Positions 8,167 through 17,371 are shown, counted from the stretch's first letter. The stretch is DNA of 43,465 nucleotides from Myxococcales bacterium (GCA_021847645.1 JAJZQG010000046.1:1-43465), one strand, 5' to 3'. Numbers and translations are program-made. Notes: a model not told the origin generated them from the sequence alone.

Positions 8167-8349
8167 ATGAGCACTCGAACGAGACGCCCCAAGATCCAGC
8201 GCTCCGACCTGGAGGTCACGAGCACCGCGGTGGACACGCCAGGCATCGCTGCGTGGGAGCTCGAGCTGGTCGCCGAAGCCATCGAGAAGCTGCTGCGGCC
8301 GCAACTTGACGCACCCGGCAAGGAGGCACGCGATGAGAGCAACGGCTGA
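8167..8349 (+). CDS. small protein upstream of serine recombinase, 60 aa
   Basis: Not recognised. ATG 8167 has a strong AGGAGG site 8 bases upstream. The basic N-terminus (RTRRPKIQRSDLE) leads into an amphipathic helix AAWELELVAEAIEKLL. Its last 17 bases overlap the first codons of the serine recombinase, so the two are translationally linked. It could be a recombination directionality factor or a short DNA-binding partner; that is inference from position only. Confidence 0.6.
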   Translation: MSTRTRRPKIQRSDLEVTSTAVDTPGIAAWELELVAEAIEKLLRPQLDAPGKEARDESNG

Positions 8350-9781
8350 ACGCTGCGCATGGGTCAGCTATTTGCGCGTGAGCACACCTGAGCAAGCCGA
8401 CCGCGAGCTGTCCCTGCCTGCTCAGCGCCGTGCGGTTGAAGAGTTCGCCTCGCGGCACGGCGCCACGGTCAACCGCGAGTACGTCGAGGCAGGCTGCTCC
8501 GGCGCCAATCCGCACCGCCCCGTCTTCCGGCGCATGCTCGAGGACGTTCTCAAGCCCGGCAGTGATGTCGCCACGATCGTCGTGCACCACACCTCGCGCT
8601 TCACCCGCAACTCGACGGAGGCTCGGGTCGTGAAGACGAAGCTGCGCCGCATCGGCGTGCGCGTCGTGTCGACGTCCCACGAACTGACCGACGATCCGAT
8701 CGGCAAGCTGATGGAAGGACTGCTCGAGTGCTTCGATCAGTACGAATCGGAGATCAACGGCGTGCGCACGGCGGCTGCCATGGCCGAAGCGGCGCGGCAG
8801 GGCTACTTCCCGGGCGCGCGGACGCCGTATGGGTATCGAACGGTGCCCGTGGAACCGCGGCAGGGTGTGGTGCGGCACCTGCTGGATCCCGTGGCCGAGG
8901 AGGCGAGCATCGTTCGGGAGGTGTTCCGGCTGTACATCGCCCTGGGCGGCGCCAAGGCCGTCGCGCGGGAGCTGAACCAGCGAGGCTTCAGGTACCGAAC
9001 GGGCGTGCCTTGGACCAAGGACCTCGTGCTGGCCGTCATCGACCAAACAGCAGCTATCGGGACCTACTATTGGGGCAAGCGCCGGGCGAATCGTCCACGG
9101 CCCCGCGAGGATTGGCTGCCGCTGAACGTCGAGCCGATCGTGGACCGCGACGTGTACGATCTCGCCCAGCGGCTTCGGCAGCAGCGAGACCCTGCGGACG
9201 GCGCCGGGAGGGCAACCGCGAAGCAGCACCTGCTCACCGGCAAAGTGCGGTGTGGTCTCTGCGGAGCGAGCTATCAGCTCGAGACGTCAGGCAAGCGCGT
9301 GGACGGGCAGGTGTACCGCTACTGCTACTACAACTGCCGCAACGCGCTTCGCTCAGGCGTCGAGGTGTGCGAAGGCTTCCGGATCCCAACGGACGCGCTC
9401 GATTCGGCCGTGCTCGAGCATCTCGCGGATCGGCTGTGCGAGCATGGTCGAGCCGCCATCTTGCTGCGGCGCCTTTCACTGGATGCAGAGGCAGAGGATG
9501 CCGCTCACGCCTGGAGGACGTTGGTCACGACTCACCCGGGAATCGCGCGCAGCTACGTGCTGCACATGATCGAGCGCGTCGAAGTGCACGGGACGCGCGT
9601 TGTGGTCGTCCCGCGCAGCGCACCGGCGGGATCGGGCGGTGAGCCTGCTGGGATCAGTCTTCCTCAGGCACCCATTGCTTCGAGGGCCTCCGATCGGCAA
9701 TTCTCCCGCAGGTCGAAAGACCAAGGTGCAGCAGGCGGCGACGATGTCGAAGTCGAAAGCCAAACGAGAACGCGAGCGTAG
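8333..9781 (+). CDS. large serine recombinase
   Basis: Site-specific DNA recombinase acting through a Ser nucleophile. The resolvase domain spans about 10-150: YLRVSTPEQ with catalytic Ser17, and the Arg-rich active site in HHTSRFTRNS (about 84-93). A recombinase domain (PF07508-like, GYFPGARTPYGYR to about 280) and a zinc ribbon with Cys306, Cys309, Cys330 and Cys334 follow. At 482 aa it is in the usual range for transposon or phage large serine recombinases. ATG 8333 has AAGGAGG upstream; a TTG at 8306 is less likely. The stop lies 38 bases inside the next gene. Attachment sites were not identified. Confidence 0.9.
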   Translation: MRATAERCAWVSYLRVSTPEQADRELSLPAQRRAVEEFASRHGATVNREYVEAGCSGANPHRPVFRRMLEDVLKPGSDVATIVVHHTSRFTRNSTEARVVKTKLRRIGVRVVSTSHELTDDPIGKLMEGLLECFDQYESEINGVRTAAAMAEAARQGYFPGARTPYGYRTVPVEPRQGVVRHLLDPVAEEASIVREVFRLYIALGGAKAVARELNQRGFRYRTGVPWTKDLVLAVIDQTAAIGTYYWGKRRANRPRPREDWLPLNVEPIVDRDVYDLAQRLRQQRDPADGAGRATAKQHLLTGKVRCGLCGASYQLETSGKRVDGQVYRYCYYNCRNALRSGVEVCEGFRIPTDALDSAVLEHLADRLCEHGRAAILLRRLSLDAEAEDAAHAWRTLVTTHPGIARSYVLHMIERVEVHGTRVVVVPRSAPAGSGGEPAGISLPQAPIASRASDRQFSRRSKDQGAAGGDDVEVESQTRTRA

Positions 9782-10877
9782 GGAGAAGCGCTTCGCGTCG
9801 GCCCACGAGCCCACGTACGACAACTGCGAAGACGTCGTTGAATGTGGAGGCGAGCTCTGGTGGGCGGTGGACTTCACCTCTGCGGGGTTCCCGCTTGGGC
9901 TCCGCCTGTCGGAGATGAAAGACATGGAAGAACGCACCGCTCGAAGCCGTCGTATCGGGTGGGCCGTGGCGAGGGACGTGCTCAGGAGCGTCTTCGGCCC
10001 AGACGCGGACATCGGTCGAGTCACCAAGATCGGTGAAGGACTCTCGCACGACGTGTTCGTGGCCTACGTCGAGTGTCCGCATCCGCGCCAAGACGACTCT
10101 GGCTCCTACACGGTGTCGTTGCCCGGAAGGCACGCTGAACCGACGCAGTACGCCAGGCCGAACTTGCAGCCGTTGCTGGCGAGAGTCGCCGCCCAGGTCA
10201 AGAGCATCCGCGTTCCGACGACGGTCCAGACTTTGCCGCTGGACACCGGCGTGGCAGTGGTCAGGCCGTTTCTCGAGGGCGTGCCGCTGGACCTGCGGGC
10301 AGGACGCCAACCGTCAATCAAGCCTCATGAAGTCGTGGCCAAGATAGCCGCGGCTATTCACGCGGTGGACGTCGCAGGGGTCGAGTTGAGAGGACACCCC
10401 ACGCGGCGTGCGCATGCGGAAGGAGAGATTGATTCGGTTTTCGGTGCGCCCGAGCTTGCAGAAGCGGAGCAGTGGGCGCGCGAGCACCTACCCCCTGACG
10501 ACCCCTCGACTCTCATACACGGCGACCTGCTCGGACAGAACATTCTGCTGCACCCAGAGGAGCCGCCGGCGGTGCTTGATTGGGAGTACGCCGGCCTCGG
10601 AGATCCCGCGTACGACCTGGCCGTCGTCACGAGGGGCAAGCCCAAGCCGTTCGACCTGGGGAATGGATTCGCACTGATGATGAAGGCCTACGCAGCGAAG
10701 GGAGGCAAGCGGATCCAGGCCTCGGAGGTCCGGGTCCACGAGCTCTGCCTTGTGGCGCGTTGGTATCGGGAGACGGCGGCCGAAAAGGGAGAATCAAGTG
10801 CGACGCATTTCTTGGGCCAGCTGAGCAACGTGCTGCGGCGAGCGCGCGCAGAGGCGACCGTTCCTTCGCGGCCTTGA
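9744..10877 (+). CDS. APH-fold phosphotransferase family protein
   Basis: Kinase of the aminoglycoside/choline phosphotransferase fold. The catalytic loop HGDLLGQNILL (His-x-Asp, Asn) and the metal-binding DWEYAGLGDPAYDL are intact at about 257-290. The nucleotide-binding lobe begins near 85 (IGEGLSHDVFVAYVE). The first 80 residues are a Lys/Arg-rich segment followed by a Trp-containing region (GELWWAVDF) not typical of resistance APH enzymes. Substrate unknown; not safely called an antibiotic-resistance gene. The ATG at 9744 lies within the 3' end of the recombinase gene, which suggests both travel on one transcript. Confidence 0.75.
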   Translation: MSKSKAKRERERREKRFASAHEPTYDNCEDVVECGGELWWAVDFTSAGFPLGLRLSEMKDMEERTARSRRIGWAVARDVLRSVFGPDADIGRVTKIGEGLSHDVFVAYVECPHPRQDDSGSYTVSLPGRHAEPTQYARPNLQPLLARVAAQVKSIRVPTTVQTLPLDTGVAVVRPFLEGVPLDLRAGRQPSIKPHEVVAKIAAAIHAVDVAGVELRGHPTRRAHAEGEIDSVFGAPELAEAEQWAREHLPPDDPSTLIHGDLLGQNILLHPEEPPAVLDWEYAGLGDPAYDLAVVTRGKPKPFDLGNGFALMMKAYAAKGGKRIQASEVRVHELCLVARWYRETAAEKGESSATHFLGQLSNVLRRARAEATVPSRP

Positions 10878-10954
10878 AGCGTGCCGCTGGCGCGCTTCCG
10901 ACGAAAACTGGCCCACAAACGGCTTTCGTTCTTCTCCGAGTAAGGTGGGACACA

Positions 10955-10984
10955 GCTATTCTGCAGCCCACCCACGCGAATAGC
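10955..10984. repeat. inverted repeat between convergent genes
   Basis: GCTATTC (10955-10961) and GAATAGC (10978-10984) are perfect 7-bp arms around a 16-base GC-rich spacer. It sits between the ends of the APH-like gene (plus) and the Cys-cluster gene (minus). It may act as a weak bidirectional terminator, but no T run is present. Confidence 0.35.
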
Positions 10985-10986
10985 GG

Positions 10987-11679
10987 TCAGGTGCCGACAG
11001 TGCAGAAGGGCGACGGCGCCCGGCCTTCGCCCACAAGCACGGAAAGCATTGTCCGGGCCCTACGGGGGATTGCCAACAGGTGCCCGTCGAGATCGCGTCG
11101 CAGGTCGGCGCGCGCGCGATCGAGTCGATCCTGGTCGGCCCGCCGGAGTCGGGGGCGCATGGCTTCGAGAGATGATTCGACCGAACCAAGTAGATGTTCG
11201 ATGAGCATCAGGTTGGGCACGGCATCCGCGAACCAGACAGGATCGTCGGGTTCGTCGTAAGCTGCGATGCGTCCGACCTTCGTCAGCAGTGTTGCTGCGT
11301 TACCAAGGGCGACGTCGGCAAGCGCCTGCGTGTCTGCGTCCTCGCAGCGATCCAGGTGACACATCGCCTGGAAAAGCCGAAGCCCGCTCCGATACCGCCG
11401 CTTGGATGCGAGGGATACCGGAAGGTCGGGCTGCGGTTCGTCGAGGCAGATGCCCTCTTCGCGCGCGATGTCTTGCACCAGGCCGATGGCCCGATTCAAG
11501 TCGCGGACGACGTCAGCCCACACGACTGCCGGGTCGTCGGGATCCTCGCCGCGCGCAGAATGCACCCAACGACGCTGGGCCATGCGTACGCGCACTCGAC
11601 AATCTCCATCGAGCGGGCAAACCTCACAGTGCCCATCGCACCAGTTGGATGGCGGGCTGAAACCATCAGACGTGTCCAT
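10987..11679 (-). CDS. Cys-cluster hypothetical protein, 230 aa
   Basis: Not recognised. The N-terminus carries a compact Cys cluster (WCDGHCEVCPLDGDC, about 14-28) whose spacing could bind zinc or an iron-sulfur cluster. The remaining 200 residues are helical and charged (VVWADVVRDLNRAIGLVQDI, and a DRLDRARADLRRDLDGHLL helix near the end). ATG 11679 has GGAG about 8 bases upstream; a start 12 codons earlier at 11715 is possible. It is a lone minus-strand gene preceded by an inverted repeat at 11698-11719. Confidence 0.65.
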   Translation of the reverse strand: MDTSDGFSPPSNWCDGHCEVCPLDGDCRVRVRMAQRRWVHSARGEDPDDPAVVWADVVRDLNRAIGLVQDIAREEGICLDEPQPDLPVSLASKRRYRSGLRLFQAMCHLDRCEDADTQALADVALGNAATLLTKVGRIAAYDEPDDPVWFADAVPNLMLIEHLLGSVESSLEAMRPRLRRADQDRLDRARADLRRDLDGHLLAIPRRARTMLSVLVGEGRAPSPFCTVGT

Positions 11680-11697
11680 GATGCTCTCCAAGTTCGA

Positions 11698-11719
11698 AGG
11701 CTTGCTTCGATGCAAGCCT
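11698..11719. promoter_or_regulatory. 8-bp inverted repeat upstream of Cys-cluster gene
   Basis: AGGCTTGC, 6-base loop, GCAAGCCT: a perfect 8-bp stem 18 to 40 bases upstream of the ATG at 11679. Position fits an operator or a 5' leader hairpin of that gene. Confidence 0.4.
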
Positions 11720-11852
11720 GCGCAACAGACTCATCGGACAGTCGGGTTCGTACGTTGCGAAAAATCGACGTGTCGGCGCTTCGGTCCTTTTCGCGTGGCT
11801 GTCCGGCGTATGGCCGAACAGCTCTGGGGACTTGGAATCGGCTCGAGCGGGG

Positions 11853-12407
11853 CTACTCGGATGAATATGCGAGCACTCGACCAGCGAAGACCGGAACGAC
11901 GCGAGCCAGCGCGCTCACAACTTCTGCGAACGAACGGGGGGGCCTGCGCAAGGCGACCGACTGCTCGTGAACGATGTCGATGAGCAGTCGGGGTTGCCCG
12001 TTGAATAGGCTCACGAGGAACTGGTCTGGCGTTTGTGCATTGATGCCGTCCGGCAGCCTACGAAAGTCGCGGACGTTCAGCGTGACGACTACCTGGGCCT
12101 TCGCCTTCACGGCAGCGGCGGCCACATGCCGATCCTTCGGATCGTTCCTCATCGTCGCCACGAGCTTGTCGAAGCCGATCACCCGCGCGTCAGGAAAGGC
12201 TGCGGTCATCGCTGCGCGGAGCCGGGTGGCTTGCTGCTCCGTGACGACATGGTCGGCCACCAGATTGTGGGTCGCCTCGTCGAGGATCTTGTCGGACCAC
12301 CGAACCTGGAACAGCCCCGCGGCCGCGGCCCGCAACAGCGTGTCTCGGAGCGTGAACGGGTAGAGCACGTTCGCGTCGAGCACGGCGATCAACGGAGAGG
12401 GCTGCAT
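11853..12407 (-). CDS. PIN-domain toxin (VapC-like RNase)
   Basis: Predicted ribonuclease toxin. PIN acidic residues are all present: Asp11 in VLDANVLYP, Glu44 in LDEATHNL, Asp92 in PKDRHVAAAA, and Asp114 in NVRDF. Length 184 aa, slightly longer than small VapC proteins but normal for the PIN proteins paired with excisionase-type HTH antitoxins. It lies 14 bases downstream of the HTH gene on the same strand. RNA target not predictable. Confidence 0.85.
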   Translation of the reverse strand: MQPSPLIAVLDANVLYPFTLRDTLLRAAAAGLFQVRWSDKILDEATHNLVADHVVTEQQATRLRAAMTAAFPDARVIGFDKLVATMRNDPKDRHVAAAAVKAKAQVVVTLNVRDFRRLPDGINAQTPDQFLVSLFNGQPRLLIDIVHEQSVALRRPPRSFAEVVSALARVVPVFAGRVLAYSSE

Positions 12408-12421
12408 GGGCGGGACGAACC

Positions 12422-12922
12422 CTACTTCATTTCTCGGTCGTATCCGCCGAACTCCTCGGTCAACCGTGTGAGGTCGGTCAGGGCGCGGCTGCGCTCGAGG
12501 TCTCTCGCTCGCTTGAACGCGAGTACGTCTTCCAGGCGAAGTCGACGATGCTTCCCCGTCTTGGTGCAGGGGAGGCGGTCCGCGTTGACGAGGCGCACGA
12601 CGTACTGCCGCGACACGTTCAGCAGGTCGGCAGCCTGTTGGGTCGTGAGTTCCCTGCCGACGGGCAGGATCGCAACGGCGTCACCGTTGGTGAGGACAGC
12701 GGTCGCCCGCTCAAGCACGTCCACCACCGAGGCAGGCAACGCCAGCGTCTCCCCGTTCGGTCCCACGACACTCAGCCGCTTTGCGCGGCTCTTCGCGGAT
12801 CGGGCATGACCGACGAGCATGCGGGAGAGCTCCACCAGTTCCTCGTGCTGGTCTTCCTGCGGGGCGACGGGTAAGTGAGCGCCGCCGCGGCGGTCGAGCT
12901 TGCGAGCGCGGGATGGGGCCAT
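12422..12922 (-). CDS. excisionase-type HTH protein, probable antitoxin
   Basis: Residues about 90-145 form an excisionase/MerR-type helix-turn-helix: TTQQAADLLNVSRQYVVRLV, the wing KTGKHRRLRLEDVLAF. The region around 55-80 (GETLALPASVVDVLERATAV) and the C-terminal Arg-rich helix probably bind the toxin. It is the upstream partner of the PIN toxin and probably represses the operon. ATG 12922 is used (TTG 12940 is upstream in frame). No good ribosome site is visible. A pair of direct repeats lies 21-64 bases upstream. Confidence 0.8.
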   Translation of the reverse strand: MAPSRARKLDRRGGAHLPVAPQEDQHEELVELSRMLVGHARSAKSRAKRLSVVGPNGETLALPASVVDVLERATAVLTNGDAVAILPVGRELTTQQAADLLNVSRQYVVRLVNADRLPCTKTGKHRRLRLEDVLAFKRARDLERSRALTDLTRLTEEFGGYDREMK

Positions 12923-12942
12923 GCATCGAACTTGAGGCAAAC

Positions 12943-12986
12943 TCGACCCAAACGCAACCTCCTAGTCGACGCAAACGCAACTCCTC
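12943..12986 (-). promoter_or_regulatory. two direct repeats, candidate HTH-PIN operator
   Basis: TCGACCCAAACGCAAC (12943-12958) and TCGACGCAAACGCAAC (12966-12981) differ at one base of 16 and are spaced 23 bases apart, close to two helical turns. Both are followed by CTCCT-like sequence. They lie 21-64 bases upstream of the HTH gene start, where an autorepressor would bind. Confidence 0.6.
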
Positions 12987-13482
12987 CGTCGGCCGGGACT
13001 TGCGGACGAACGCGGTGGGAGAATCATAGCTGAGTCGGCCCCGCGAACTCGCGGAGTCCACGGCCAGATACCCCAACGAAAACGGGCCCCAGAAGGGGCC
13101 CTCGTTTTCTCCCACTACAGTGGGTCACAGCTCCGCATGGGGAGCCGTTTGCGAACCGCTCTCTGGGGCTCTCCGGCGGACAGGCCGCCGAGAGTCGCTC
13201 CGTCCAGCTGAGAGCGAGCCGCTGAGATTCCGGGCGGTTGACGGAGCGAACGCGGGACGGCTGTCTGCATTCGCACTGTCCAGTCGCGCATGGGGCAGCA
13301 CCCGCGTCCGTCGGCGCCGGGTGCGGTCGATCAGCCCGCCTGCGGTCTCGGTGTCGCTGCACCAGCGGCCCGCCTTGGCGATATAGGGGCTGGCCCCCAC
13401 GGCCGCCGCGTCACGTGCGAGGACGCGGGCGAGAGATCGTCCAGCACCAAGCGTGTCCCGGCTCAGCGGCGCCAAGAACGCT
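12987..13482. other. gap between HTH-PIN and ars clusters
   Basis: No convincing gene. Open frames across it have poor composition and no recognised domain. The only clear element is the strong hairpin at 13079-13108. A short CCCACT-AC-AGTGGG hairpin follows at about 13111-13124. Confidence 0.55.
13079..13108 (-). terminator. strong intrinsic terminator of the ars operon
   Basis: GGGCCCC (13084-13090), loop AGAA, GGGGCCC (13095-13101), flanked by AAAAC and GTTTT that also pair. On the minus strand the stem is followed by a GTTTTCGTT tract. This fits an intrinsic terminator for the minus-strand ars operon, about 375 bases after its last gene, and it could also work on the plus strand. Confidence 0.7.
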
Positions 13483-13938
13483 TCACCCGGCGAGGGCCAG
13501 AAACGTGAGCCGGATCCGAAGTGGCGGGCCGACCGAAAGCACTTCGACTTGAACGTAGAACGTGTCTCCGGAGAGCCGCCTTGTGAAGGTGGCGTCGTGG
13601 CCACCGGAGGCGCTCGCCGTGTAGCCGGCAGGCAGCGCTCGCGCGAGCGCTTCGCGGTACGTGGGCCACTCCTGGTCCGACTCGATCTCCCACGCCGCTT
13701 GGACCGAGTATGCCGCGCGGTTGGGCGCGGTCGTGCCGACGAGCCGCGTGCCGGTCGTGTTGGACGACGCTCGAACCCGATCGATCTCGTGTTCCACGAC
13801 GAAGCCGTCGCTGGCTTTACACCCGAACGCGATGGATCCGAAAAAACCGAACCCCAGGATCGCAATAGCTGTCGAACGGCAGGCGGACCTCCGATGCAAT
13901 GAGGTTCGCCGATCCCCGGCGCGCCCGCCGGACCTCAT
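13483..13938 (-). CDS. putative lipoprotein, last gene of ars operon
   Basis: Function unknown. Residues 18-40 form an Arg-led signal peptide (RSTAIAILGFGFFGSIAFGC) ending in Cys40, an imperfect lipobox (Ala, Phe, Gly, Cys). The mature part, about 110 aa, is strand-rich and ends in DTFYVQVEVLSVGPPLRIRL. The ATG overlaps the stop of the PhnD-like gene (ATGA, 13935-13938), so the two proteins are probably made together and may act at the cell envelope as a pair. The signal peptide and overlap are seen; the partnership is inferred. Confidence 0.65.
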   Translation of the reverse strand: MRSGGRAGDRRTSLHRRSACRSTAIAILGFGFFGSIAFGCKASDGFVVEHEIDRVRASSNTTGTRLVGTTAPNRAAYSVQAAWEIESDQEWPTYREALARALPAGYTASASGGHDATFTRRLSGDTFYVQVEVLSVGPPLRIRLTFLALAG

Positions 13939-14879
13939 GGCACGTAGTCGATGTGGCGGCGGCGCGATTCGATGCGAACGCCCTCGGGAACCAGATCGTA
14001 GACGGTCGTTCCGGCGGCACGAGCGATCTCCAACACCTCGCGGTACTCTTCGTCCGTGCCAGCGCGGAAGCCGCTGATGCCGCCAATTTGACCAAGGATG
14101 TGGTGGCCCTCCGGCGTGCCAGCGAACTTCAGCAGCGCGGCGACGAGGCGCCGCGCTTTGTCCTCACTCAGCCCAGGCCGAAGGACCACTGGCTCGTTCG
14201 GGATCGCGTCCGTCGTGGCGATCGAGCGGAATTCTGCATCGTCGGCGCCCGCACCGGCGTAAGTGGCCGCCGCATCAACGCGGCCAGCGCGGACGCGGGC
14301 AAGTGCCTCCGCATGGCTCCCGGCGAACTCGGCCGTGACGTGGACGTGAGCGTCTGCCAGGAGCTTCGCGGGGAAGACGAAGCCGCTCGTGGAGTAGGGG
14401 TCCACGTACGCGATTCGCCGACCCGAAAGATCCGCGACGGATCTGATGGGGCTGTCGGTGCGAACGATGATCGTGCCCGTGTACGACCCTGCGCCCCCTT
14501 CTCGCAGGACGCATAGCTTCGCGCGAACGCCGTACTCTTCGCGCGCGACCAAGTACTCGAAGAGACCAAGCAGACCGATGTCTGCCCTCGCCCCGAACGC
14601 CTCGATGGCGTCGAGCGGCGAACTGGCGACCCGGATCTCGACGGCGAGCCCGCTCTCCGCTTCGAGGAAGGAGGCTAACGTGCGCTGATCTTCTCGTGCG
14701 AGGTTACGGCCGTGGTCCGGCGAGAAGATGAAGATGACGGGCGAGCCCGCCGTCCCGATGGCCTCCTCGAGGCGCTGCGCCCGAACGTACAGGAACCCCA
14801 AGACGGCGACGAATAGGACGGCTGGCAAGACCGCCAGGAGCCAAGTGCGCCGTGGGTTCGTATCGGTACGCGACGCCAT
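13935..14879 (-). CDS. membrane-anchored PhnD-like substrate-binding protein
   Basis: PhnD/PtxB-type periplasmic oxyanion-binding protein. An N-terminal membrane anchor (WLLAVLPAVLFVAVLGFLYV, about 13-32) precedes a type 2 periplasmic-binding fold with the family signatures FSPDHGRNLA near 52, LGLFEYLVA near 105, DLSGRRIAYVDPYSTSG and GRVDAAATY. Family members bind phosphonate, phosphite or, as AioX, arsenite. No ABC permease or ATPase is nearby. Position directly after arsM suggests it senses or holds an arsenic species, which is inference. ATG 14879 has an AGGTGG site; a GTG at 14888 is in frame. Confidence 0.8.
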   Translation of the reverse strand: MASRTDTNPRRTWLLAVLPAVLFVAVLGFLYVRAQRLEEAIGTAGSPVIFIFSPDHGRNLAREDQRTLASFLEAESGLAVEIRVASSPLDAIEAFGARADIGLLGLFEYLVAREEYGVRAKLCVLREGGAGSYTGTIIVRTDSPIRSVADLSGRRIAYVDPYSTSGFVFPAKLLADAHVHVTAEFAGSHAEALARVRAGRVDAAATYAGAGADDAEFRSIATTDAIPNEPVVLRPGLSEDKARRLVAALLKFAGTPEGHHILGQIGGISGFRAGTDEEYREVLEIARAAGTTVYDLVPEGVRIESRRRHIDYVP

Positions 14880-14888
14880 AGTGTCCAC

Positions 14889-15731
14889 CTATCCGTTTGC
14901 GTGCGGCGAGGTCTCCGTTGCGCAGCACGACGGGCCGCAACACGCCTTCCCACCAGGCTTCACCGCTTCGATAGTTGCCGAGGCGACGTAGTTCTCGACT
15001 CCGGAACCGGGCATCCAGTCGCGGATGAACTCTCGGCTCGCCTCGCTCACCTCGACACGGATCTCCTCGAACCCAGCCGCGCGCAGGAGCGCACGGAGCG
15101 TCTCGACGCTCGCGGCGCCGGACACGCAGCCCGTGAGCGCAGCTACGTCATTCTCGAGCCCGGGCGGCAGCGCCTGCGTCTTCACCACGTCGGAAATGGC
15201 GAGGCGACCGCCCGGCTTCAGCACGCGGAACGCGTCCTGGAAGACTGCGCCCTTGTCGGGGCTCAGGTTGATCACGCAGTTGGACAGAATGACGTCGACC
15301 ATGTTGTCGGCCACCGGCAGGTGCTCGATCTCGCCAAGGCGAAAGTCGACGTTCTTTGCGTCGAGCTTCTCGGCGTTCGCCCGCGCCTTCGACAGCATAT
15401 CGGGCGTCATGTCGACCCCGATCACGCGACCGCTCGGCCCGACCTGCTTCGCCGCGAGGAGGCAATCGAACCCGCCGCCCGCGCCAAGGTCGAGCACCGT
15501 CTCGCCCGCCTTCAGTGCGGCGATGGCCTGCGGGTTACCGCAGCCGAGCCCCATGTTCGCGCCCTCGGGCACGGCCGCAAGGTCCTCCGAGGAGTAGCCG
15601 AGCGCCAGGCTCGCGTTCGCCCCGGGCCCGCAGCAGCTCGGTGCGCAGCCGCAGCCACCCGAGGTGCGCGCCACGTTGCCGTACTGCTCTCGCACTGCCG
15701 TGCGCACGGCATCCTTCGTCAGCTCGTTCAT
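14889..15731 (-). CDS. arsM: ArsM arsenite S-adenosylmethionine methyltransferase
   Basis: Methylates As(III) using SAM, giving methylated and volatile arsenicals. The SAM motif is [12 protein letters not shown] at 79-90. The three As(III)-binding cysteines are present: Cys64 in GLGCGNP, Cys152 in [11 protein letters not shown] and Cys202 in TGCVSGA. The N-terminus has an extra Cys cluster (CGCAPSCC, 27-34) and the C-terminus another (CCGPSCC), which may hold or receive arsenic. Start ATG 15731 is chosen for its GGAGGGAG site. Length 280 aa is typical. It follows arsC by 63 bases. Confidence 0.95.
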   Translation of the reverse strand: MNELTKDAVRTAVREQYGNVARTSGGCGCAPSCCGPGANASLALGYSSEDLAAVPEGANMGLGCGNPQAIAALKAGETVLDLGAGGGFDCLLAAKQVGPSGRVIGVDMTPDMLSKARANAEKLDAKNVDFRLGEIEHLPVADNMVDVILSNCVINLSPDKGAVFQDAFRVLKPGGRLAISDVVKTQALPPGLENDVAALTGCVSGAASVETLRALLRAAGFEEIRVEVSEASREFIRDWMPGSGVENYVASATIEAVKPGGKACCGPSCCATETSPHANG

Positions 15732-15794
15732 CTTTGCTCCCTCCTGCATTGAAGACTCGGACCTCGCCGCAAGTACGCGAAGTCGGTTGGGTGA

Positions 15795-16232
<438 letters not shown>

Positions 16233-16236
16233 GGCT

Positions 16237-17358
16237 TCACTCTCTCGATGCGGACGGAGACGCGTTGGCGGTCGCGCACGCGGCTGGCACGACCTCGATG
16301 GGACTGTTGGGGAAGAACCGCCGCTGCCCCCAGAGCGAGACGTTCACGAGGCCGATGAGCACTGGCACCTCGACGAGCGGACCGATGACGGCGGCGAAGG
16401 CCACGCCGGGGTGCGTCGGAAAGCTCGCGATGGCGACCGCGATGGCGAGCTCGAAGTTGTTGGACGCCGCCGTGAAGGACAGCGTCGCAGTCTGGCCGTA
16501 GGTCGCGCCCGAGCGCCTGCTCATGAAGAACGAGATCACGAACATCACGACGAAGTAGATGAGCAGCGGAATGGCAACGCGCACCACATCGAGCGGCACC
16601 TCAACGATGGCTTCGCCCTTGAGCGAGAAGAGCACGATGATCGTGAAGAGCAGCGCGACCAGGCTGATCGGGCTGATCCGCGGCACGAAGCTCTTTTCGT
16701 ACCAATCACGCCCCTTCGCCTTTACGAGGAAGGTCCGTGTGAGGAACCCCGCCGCGAAGGGAATCCCGAGGTAGATCGCCACGCTCTTCGCGATCTCGCC
16801 GATGCCGATGTTGACGACAGCGCCTTCGAGCCCGAACCAGGTCGGCAGCACCGTCACGAAGAAGTAGGCGTAGACGGAGAAGAACAGAACCTGAAAGATC
16901 GAGTTGAAAGCGACGAGCCCCGCGCAGTACTCGGTGTCGCCCTTCGCGAGGTCGTTCCAGAGGATGACCATCGCGATGCAGCGGGCGAGCCCGATCAGGA
17001 TCAGGCCGAGCATGAACTCAGGCTTGTCCCGCAGAAAGACGATGGCGAGCCCGAACATCAACAGCGGCCCGATCAGCCAGTTCTGCACGAGCGAGAGTGC
17101 CAGTACGCGCTTGTTGCGAAAGACCTTGCCGATCTCCTCGTAGCGCACCTTCGCGAGCGGCGGGTACATCATGAGGATAAGCCCGATCGCGATCGGGATG
17201 GACGTCGTGCCGACGCTCATTCCCTTGATGGCCGTCGTGAAGCCAGGCGAGAGAAAGCCGAGGGCGACGCCGACCCCCATGGCGAGGAAGATCCAGAGCG
17301 TCAGGTAGCGGTCGAGGAAGGAGAGCTTCTTCAGGATGGTGGTCGGTTCGGTGGGCAT
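16237..17358 (-). CDS. acr3: Acr3-family arsenite efflux permease
   Basis: Exports As(OH)3 from the cytosol. About ten membrane segments are visible across 373 aa. The conserved Cys of Acr3 lies in LARCIAM (Cys127) and the conserved acidic helix ends in [13 protein letters not shown]. The signature [20 protein letters not shown] is intact. Acr3 normally works alone, but with ArsA and ArsD in the same operon it may be energised by the ATPase. It lies 13 bases after the CcdA-like gene. Confidence 0.95.
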   Translation of the reverse strand: MPTEPTTILKKLSFLDRYLTLWIFLAMGVGVALGFLSPGFTTAIKGMSVGTTSIPIAIGLILMMYPPLAKVRYEEIGKVFRNKRVLALSLVQNWLIGPLLMFGLAIVFLRDKPEFMLGLILIGLARCIAMVILWNDLAKGDTEYCAGLVAFNSIFQVLFFSVYAYFFVTVLPTWFGLEGAVVNIGIGEIAKSVAIYLGIPFAAGFLTRTFLVKAKGRDWYEKSFVPRISPISLVALLFTIIVLFSLKGEAIVEVPLDVVRVAIPLLIYFVVMFVISFFMSRRSGATYGQTATLSFTAASNNFELAIAVAIASFPTHPGVAFAAVIGPLVEVPVLIGLVNVSLWGQRRFFPNSPIEVVPAACATANASPSASRE

Positions 17359-17371
17359 ACGTGCTTTCCCT

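Noticed and set aside
10945-13134. GTGGGnCACAGCT occurs near 10945 and again near 13122
   Set aside because: Thirteen bases with one mismatch is too short in GC-rich DNA to claim element ends; no further similarity around it.
13125-13480. Open frames between the terminator and the lipoprotein gene
   Set aside because: All are Arg/Ser-rich, have no ribosome site and no recognised motif.
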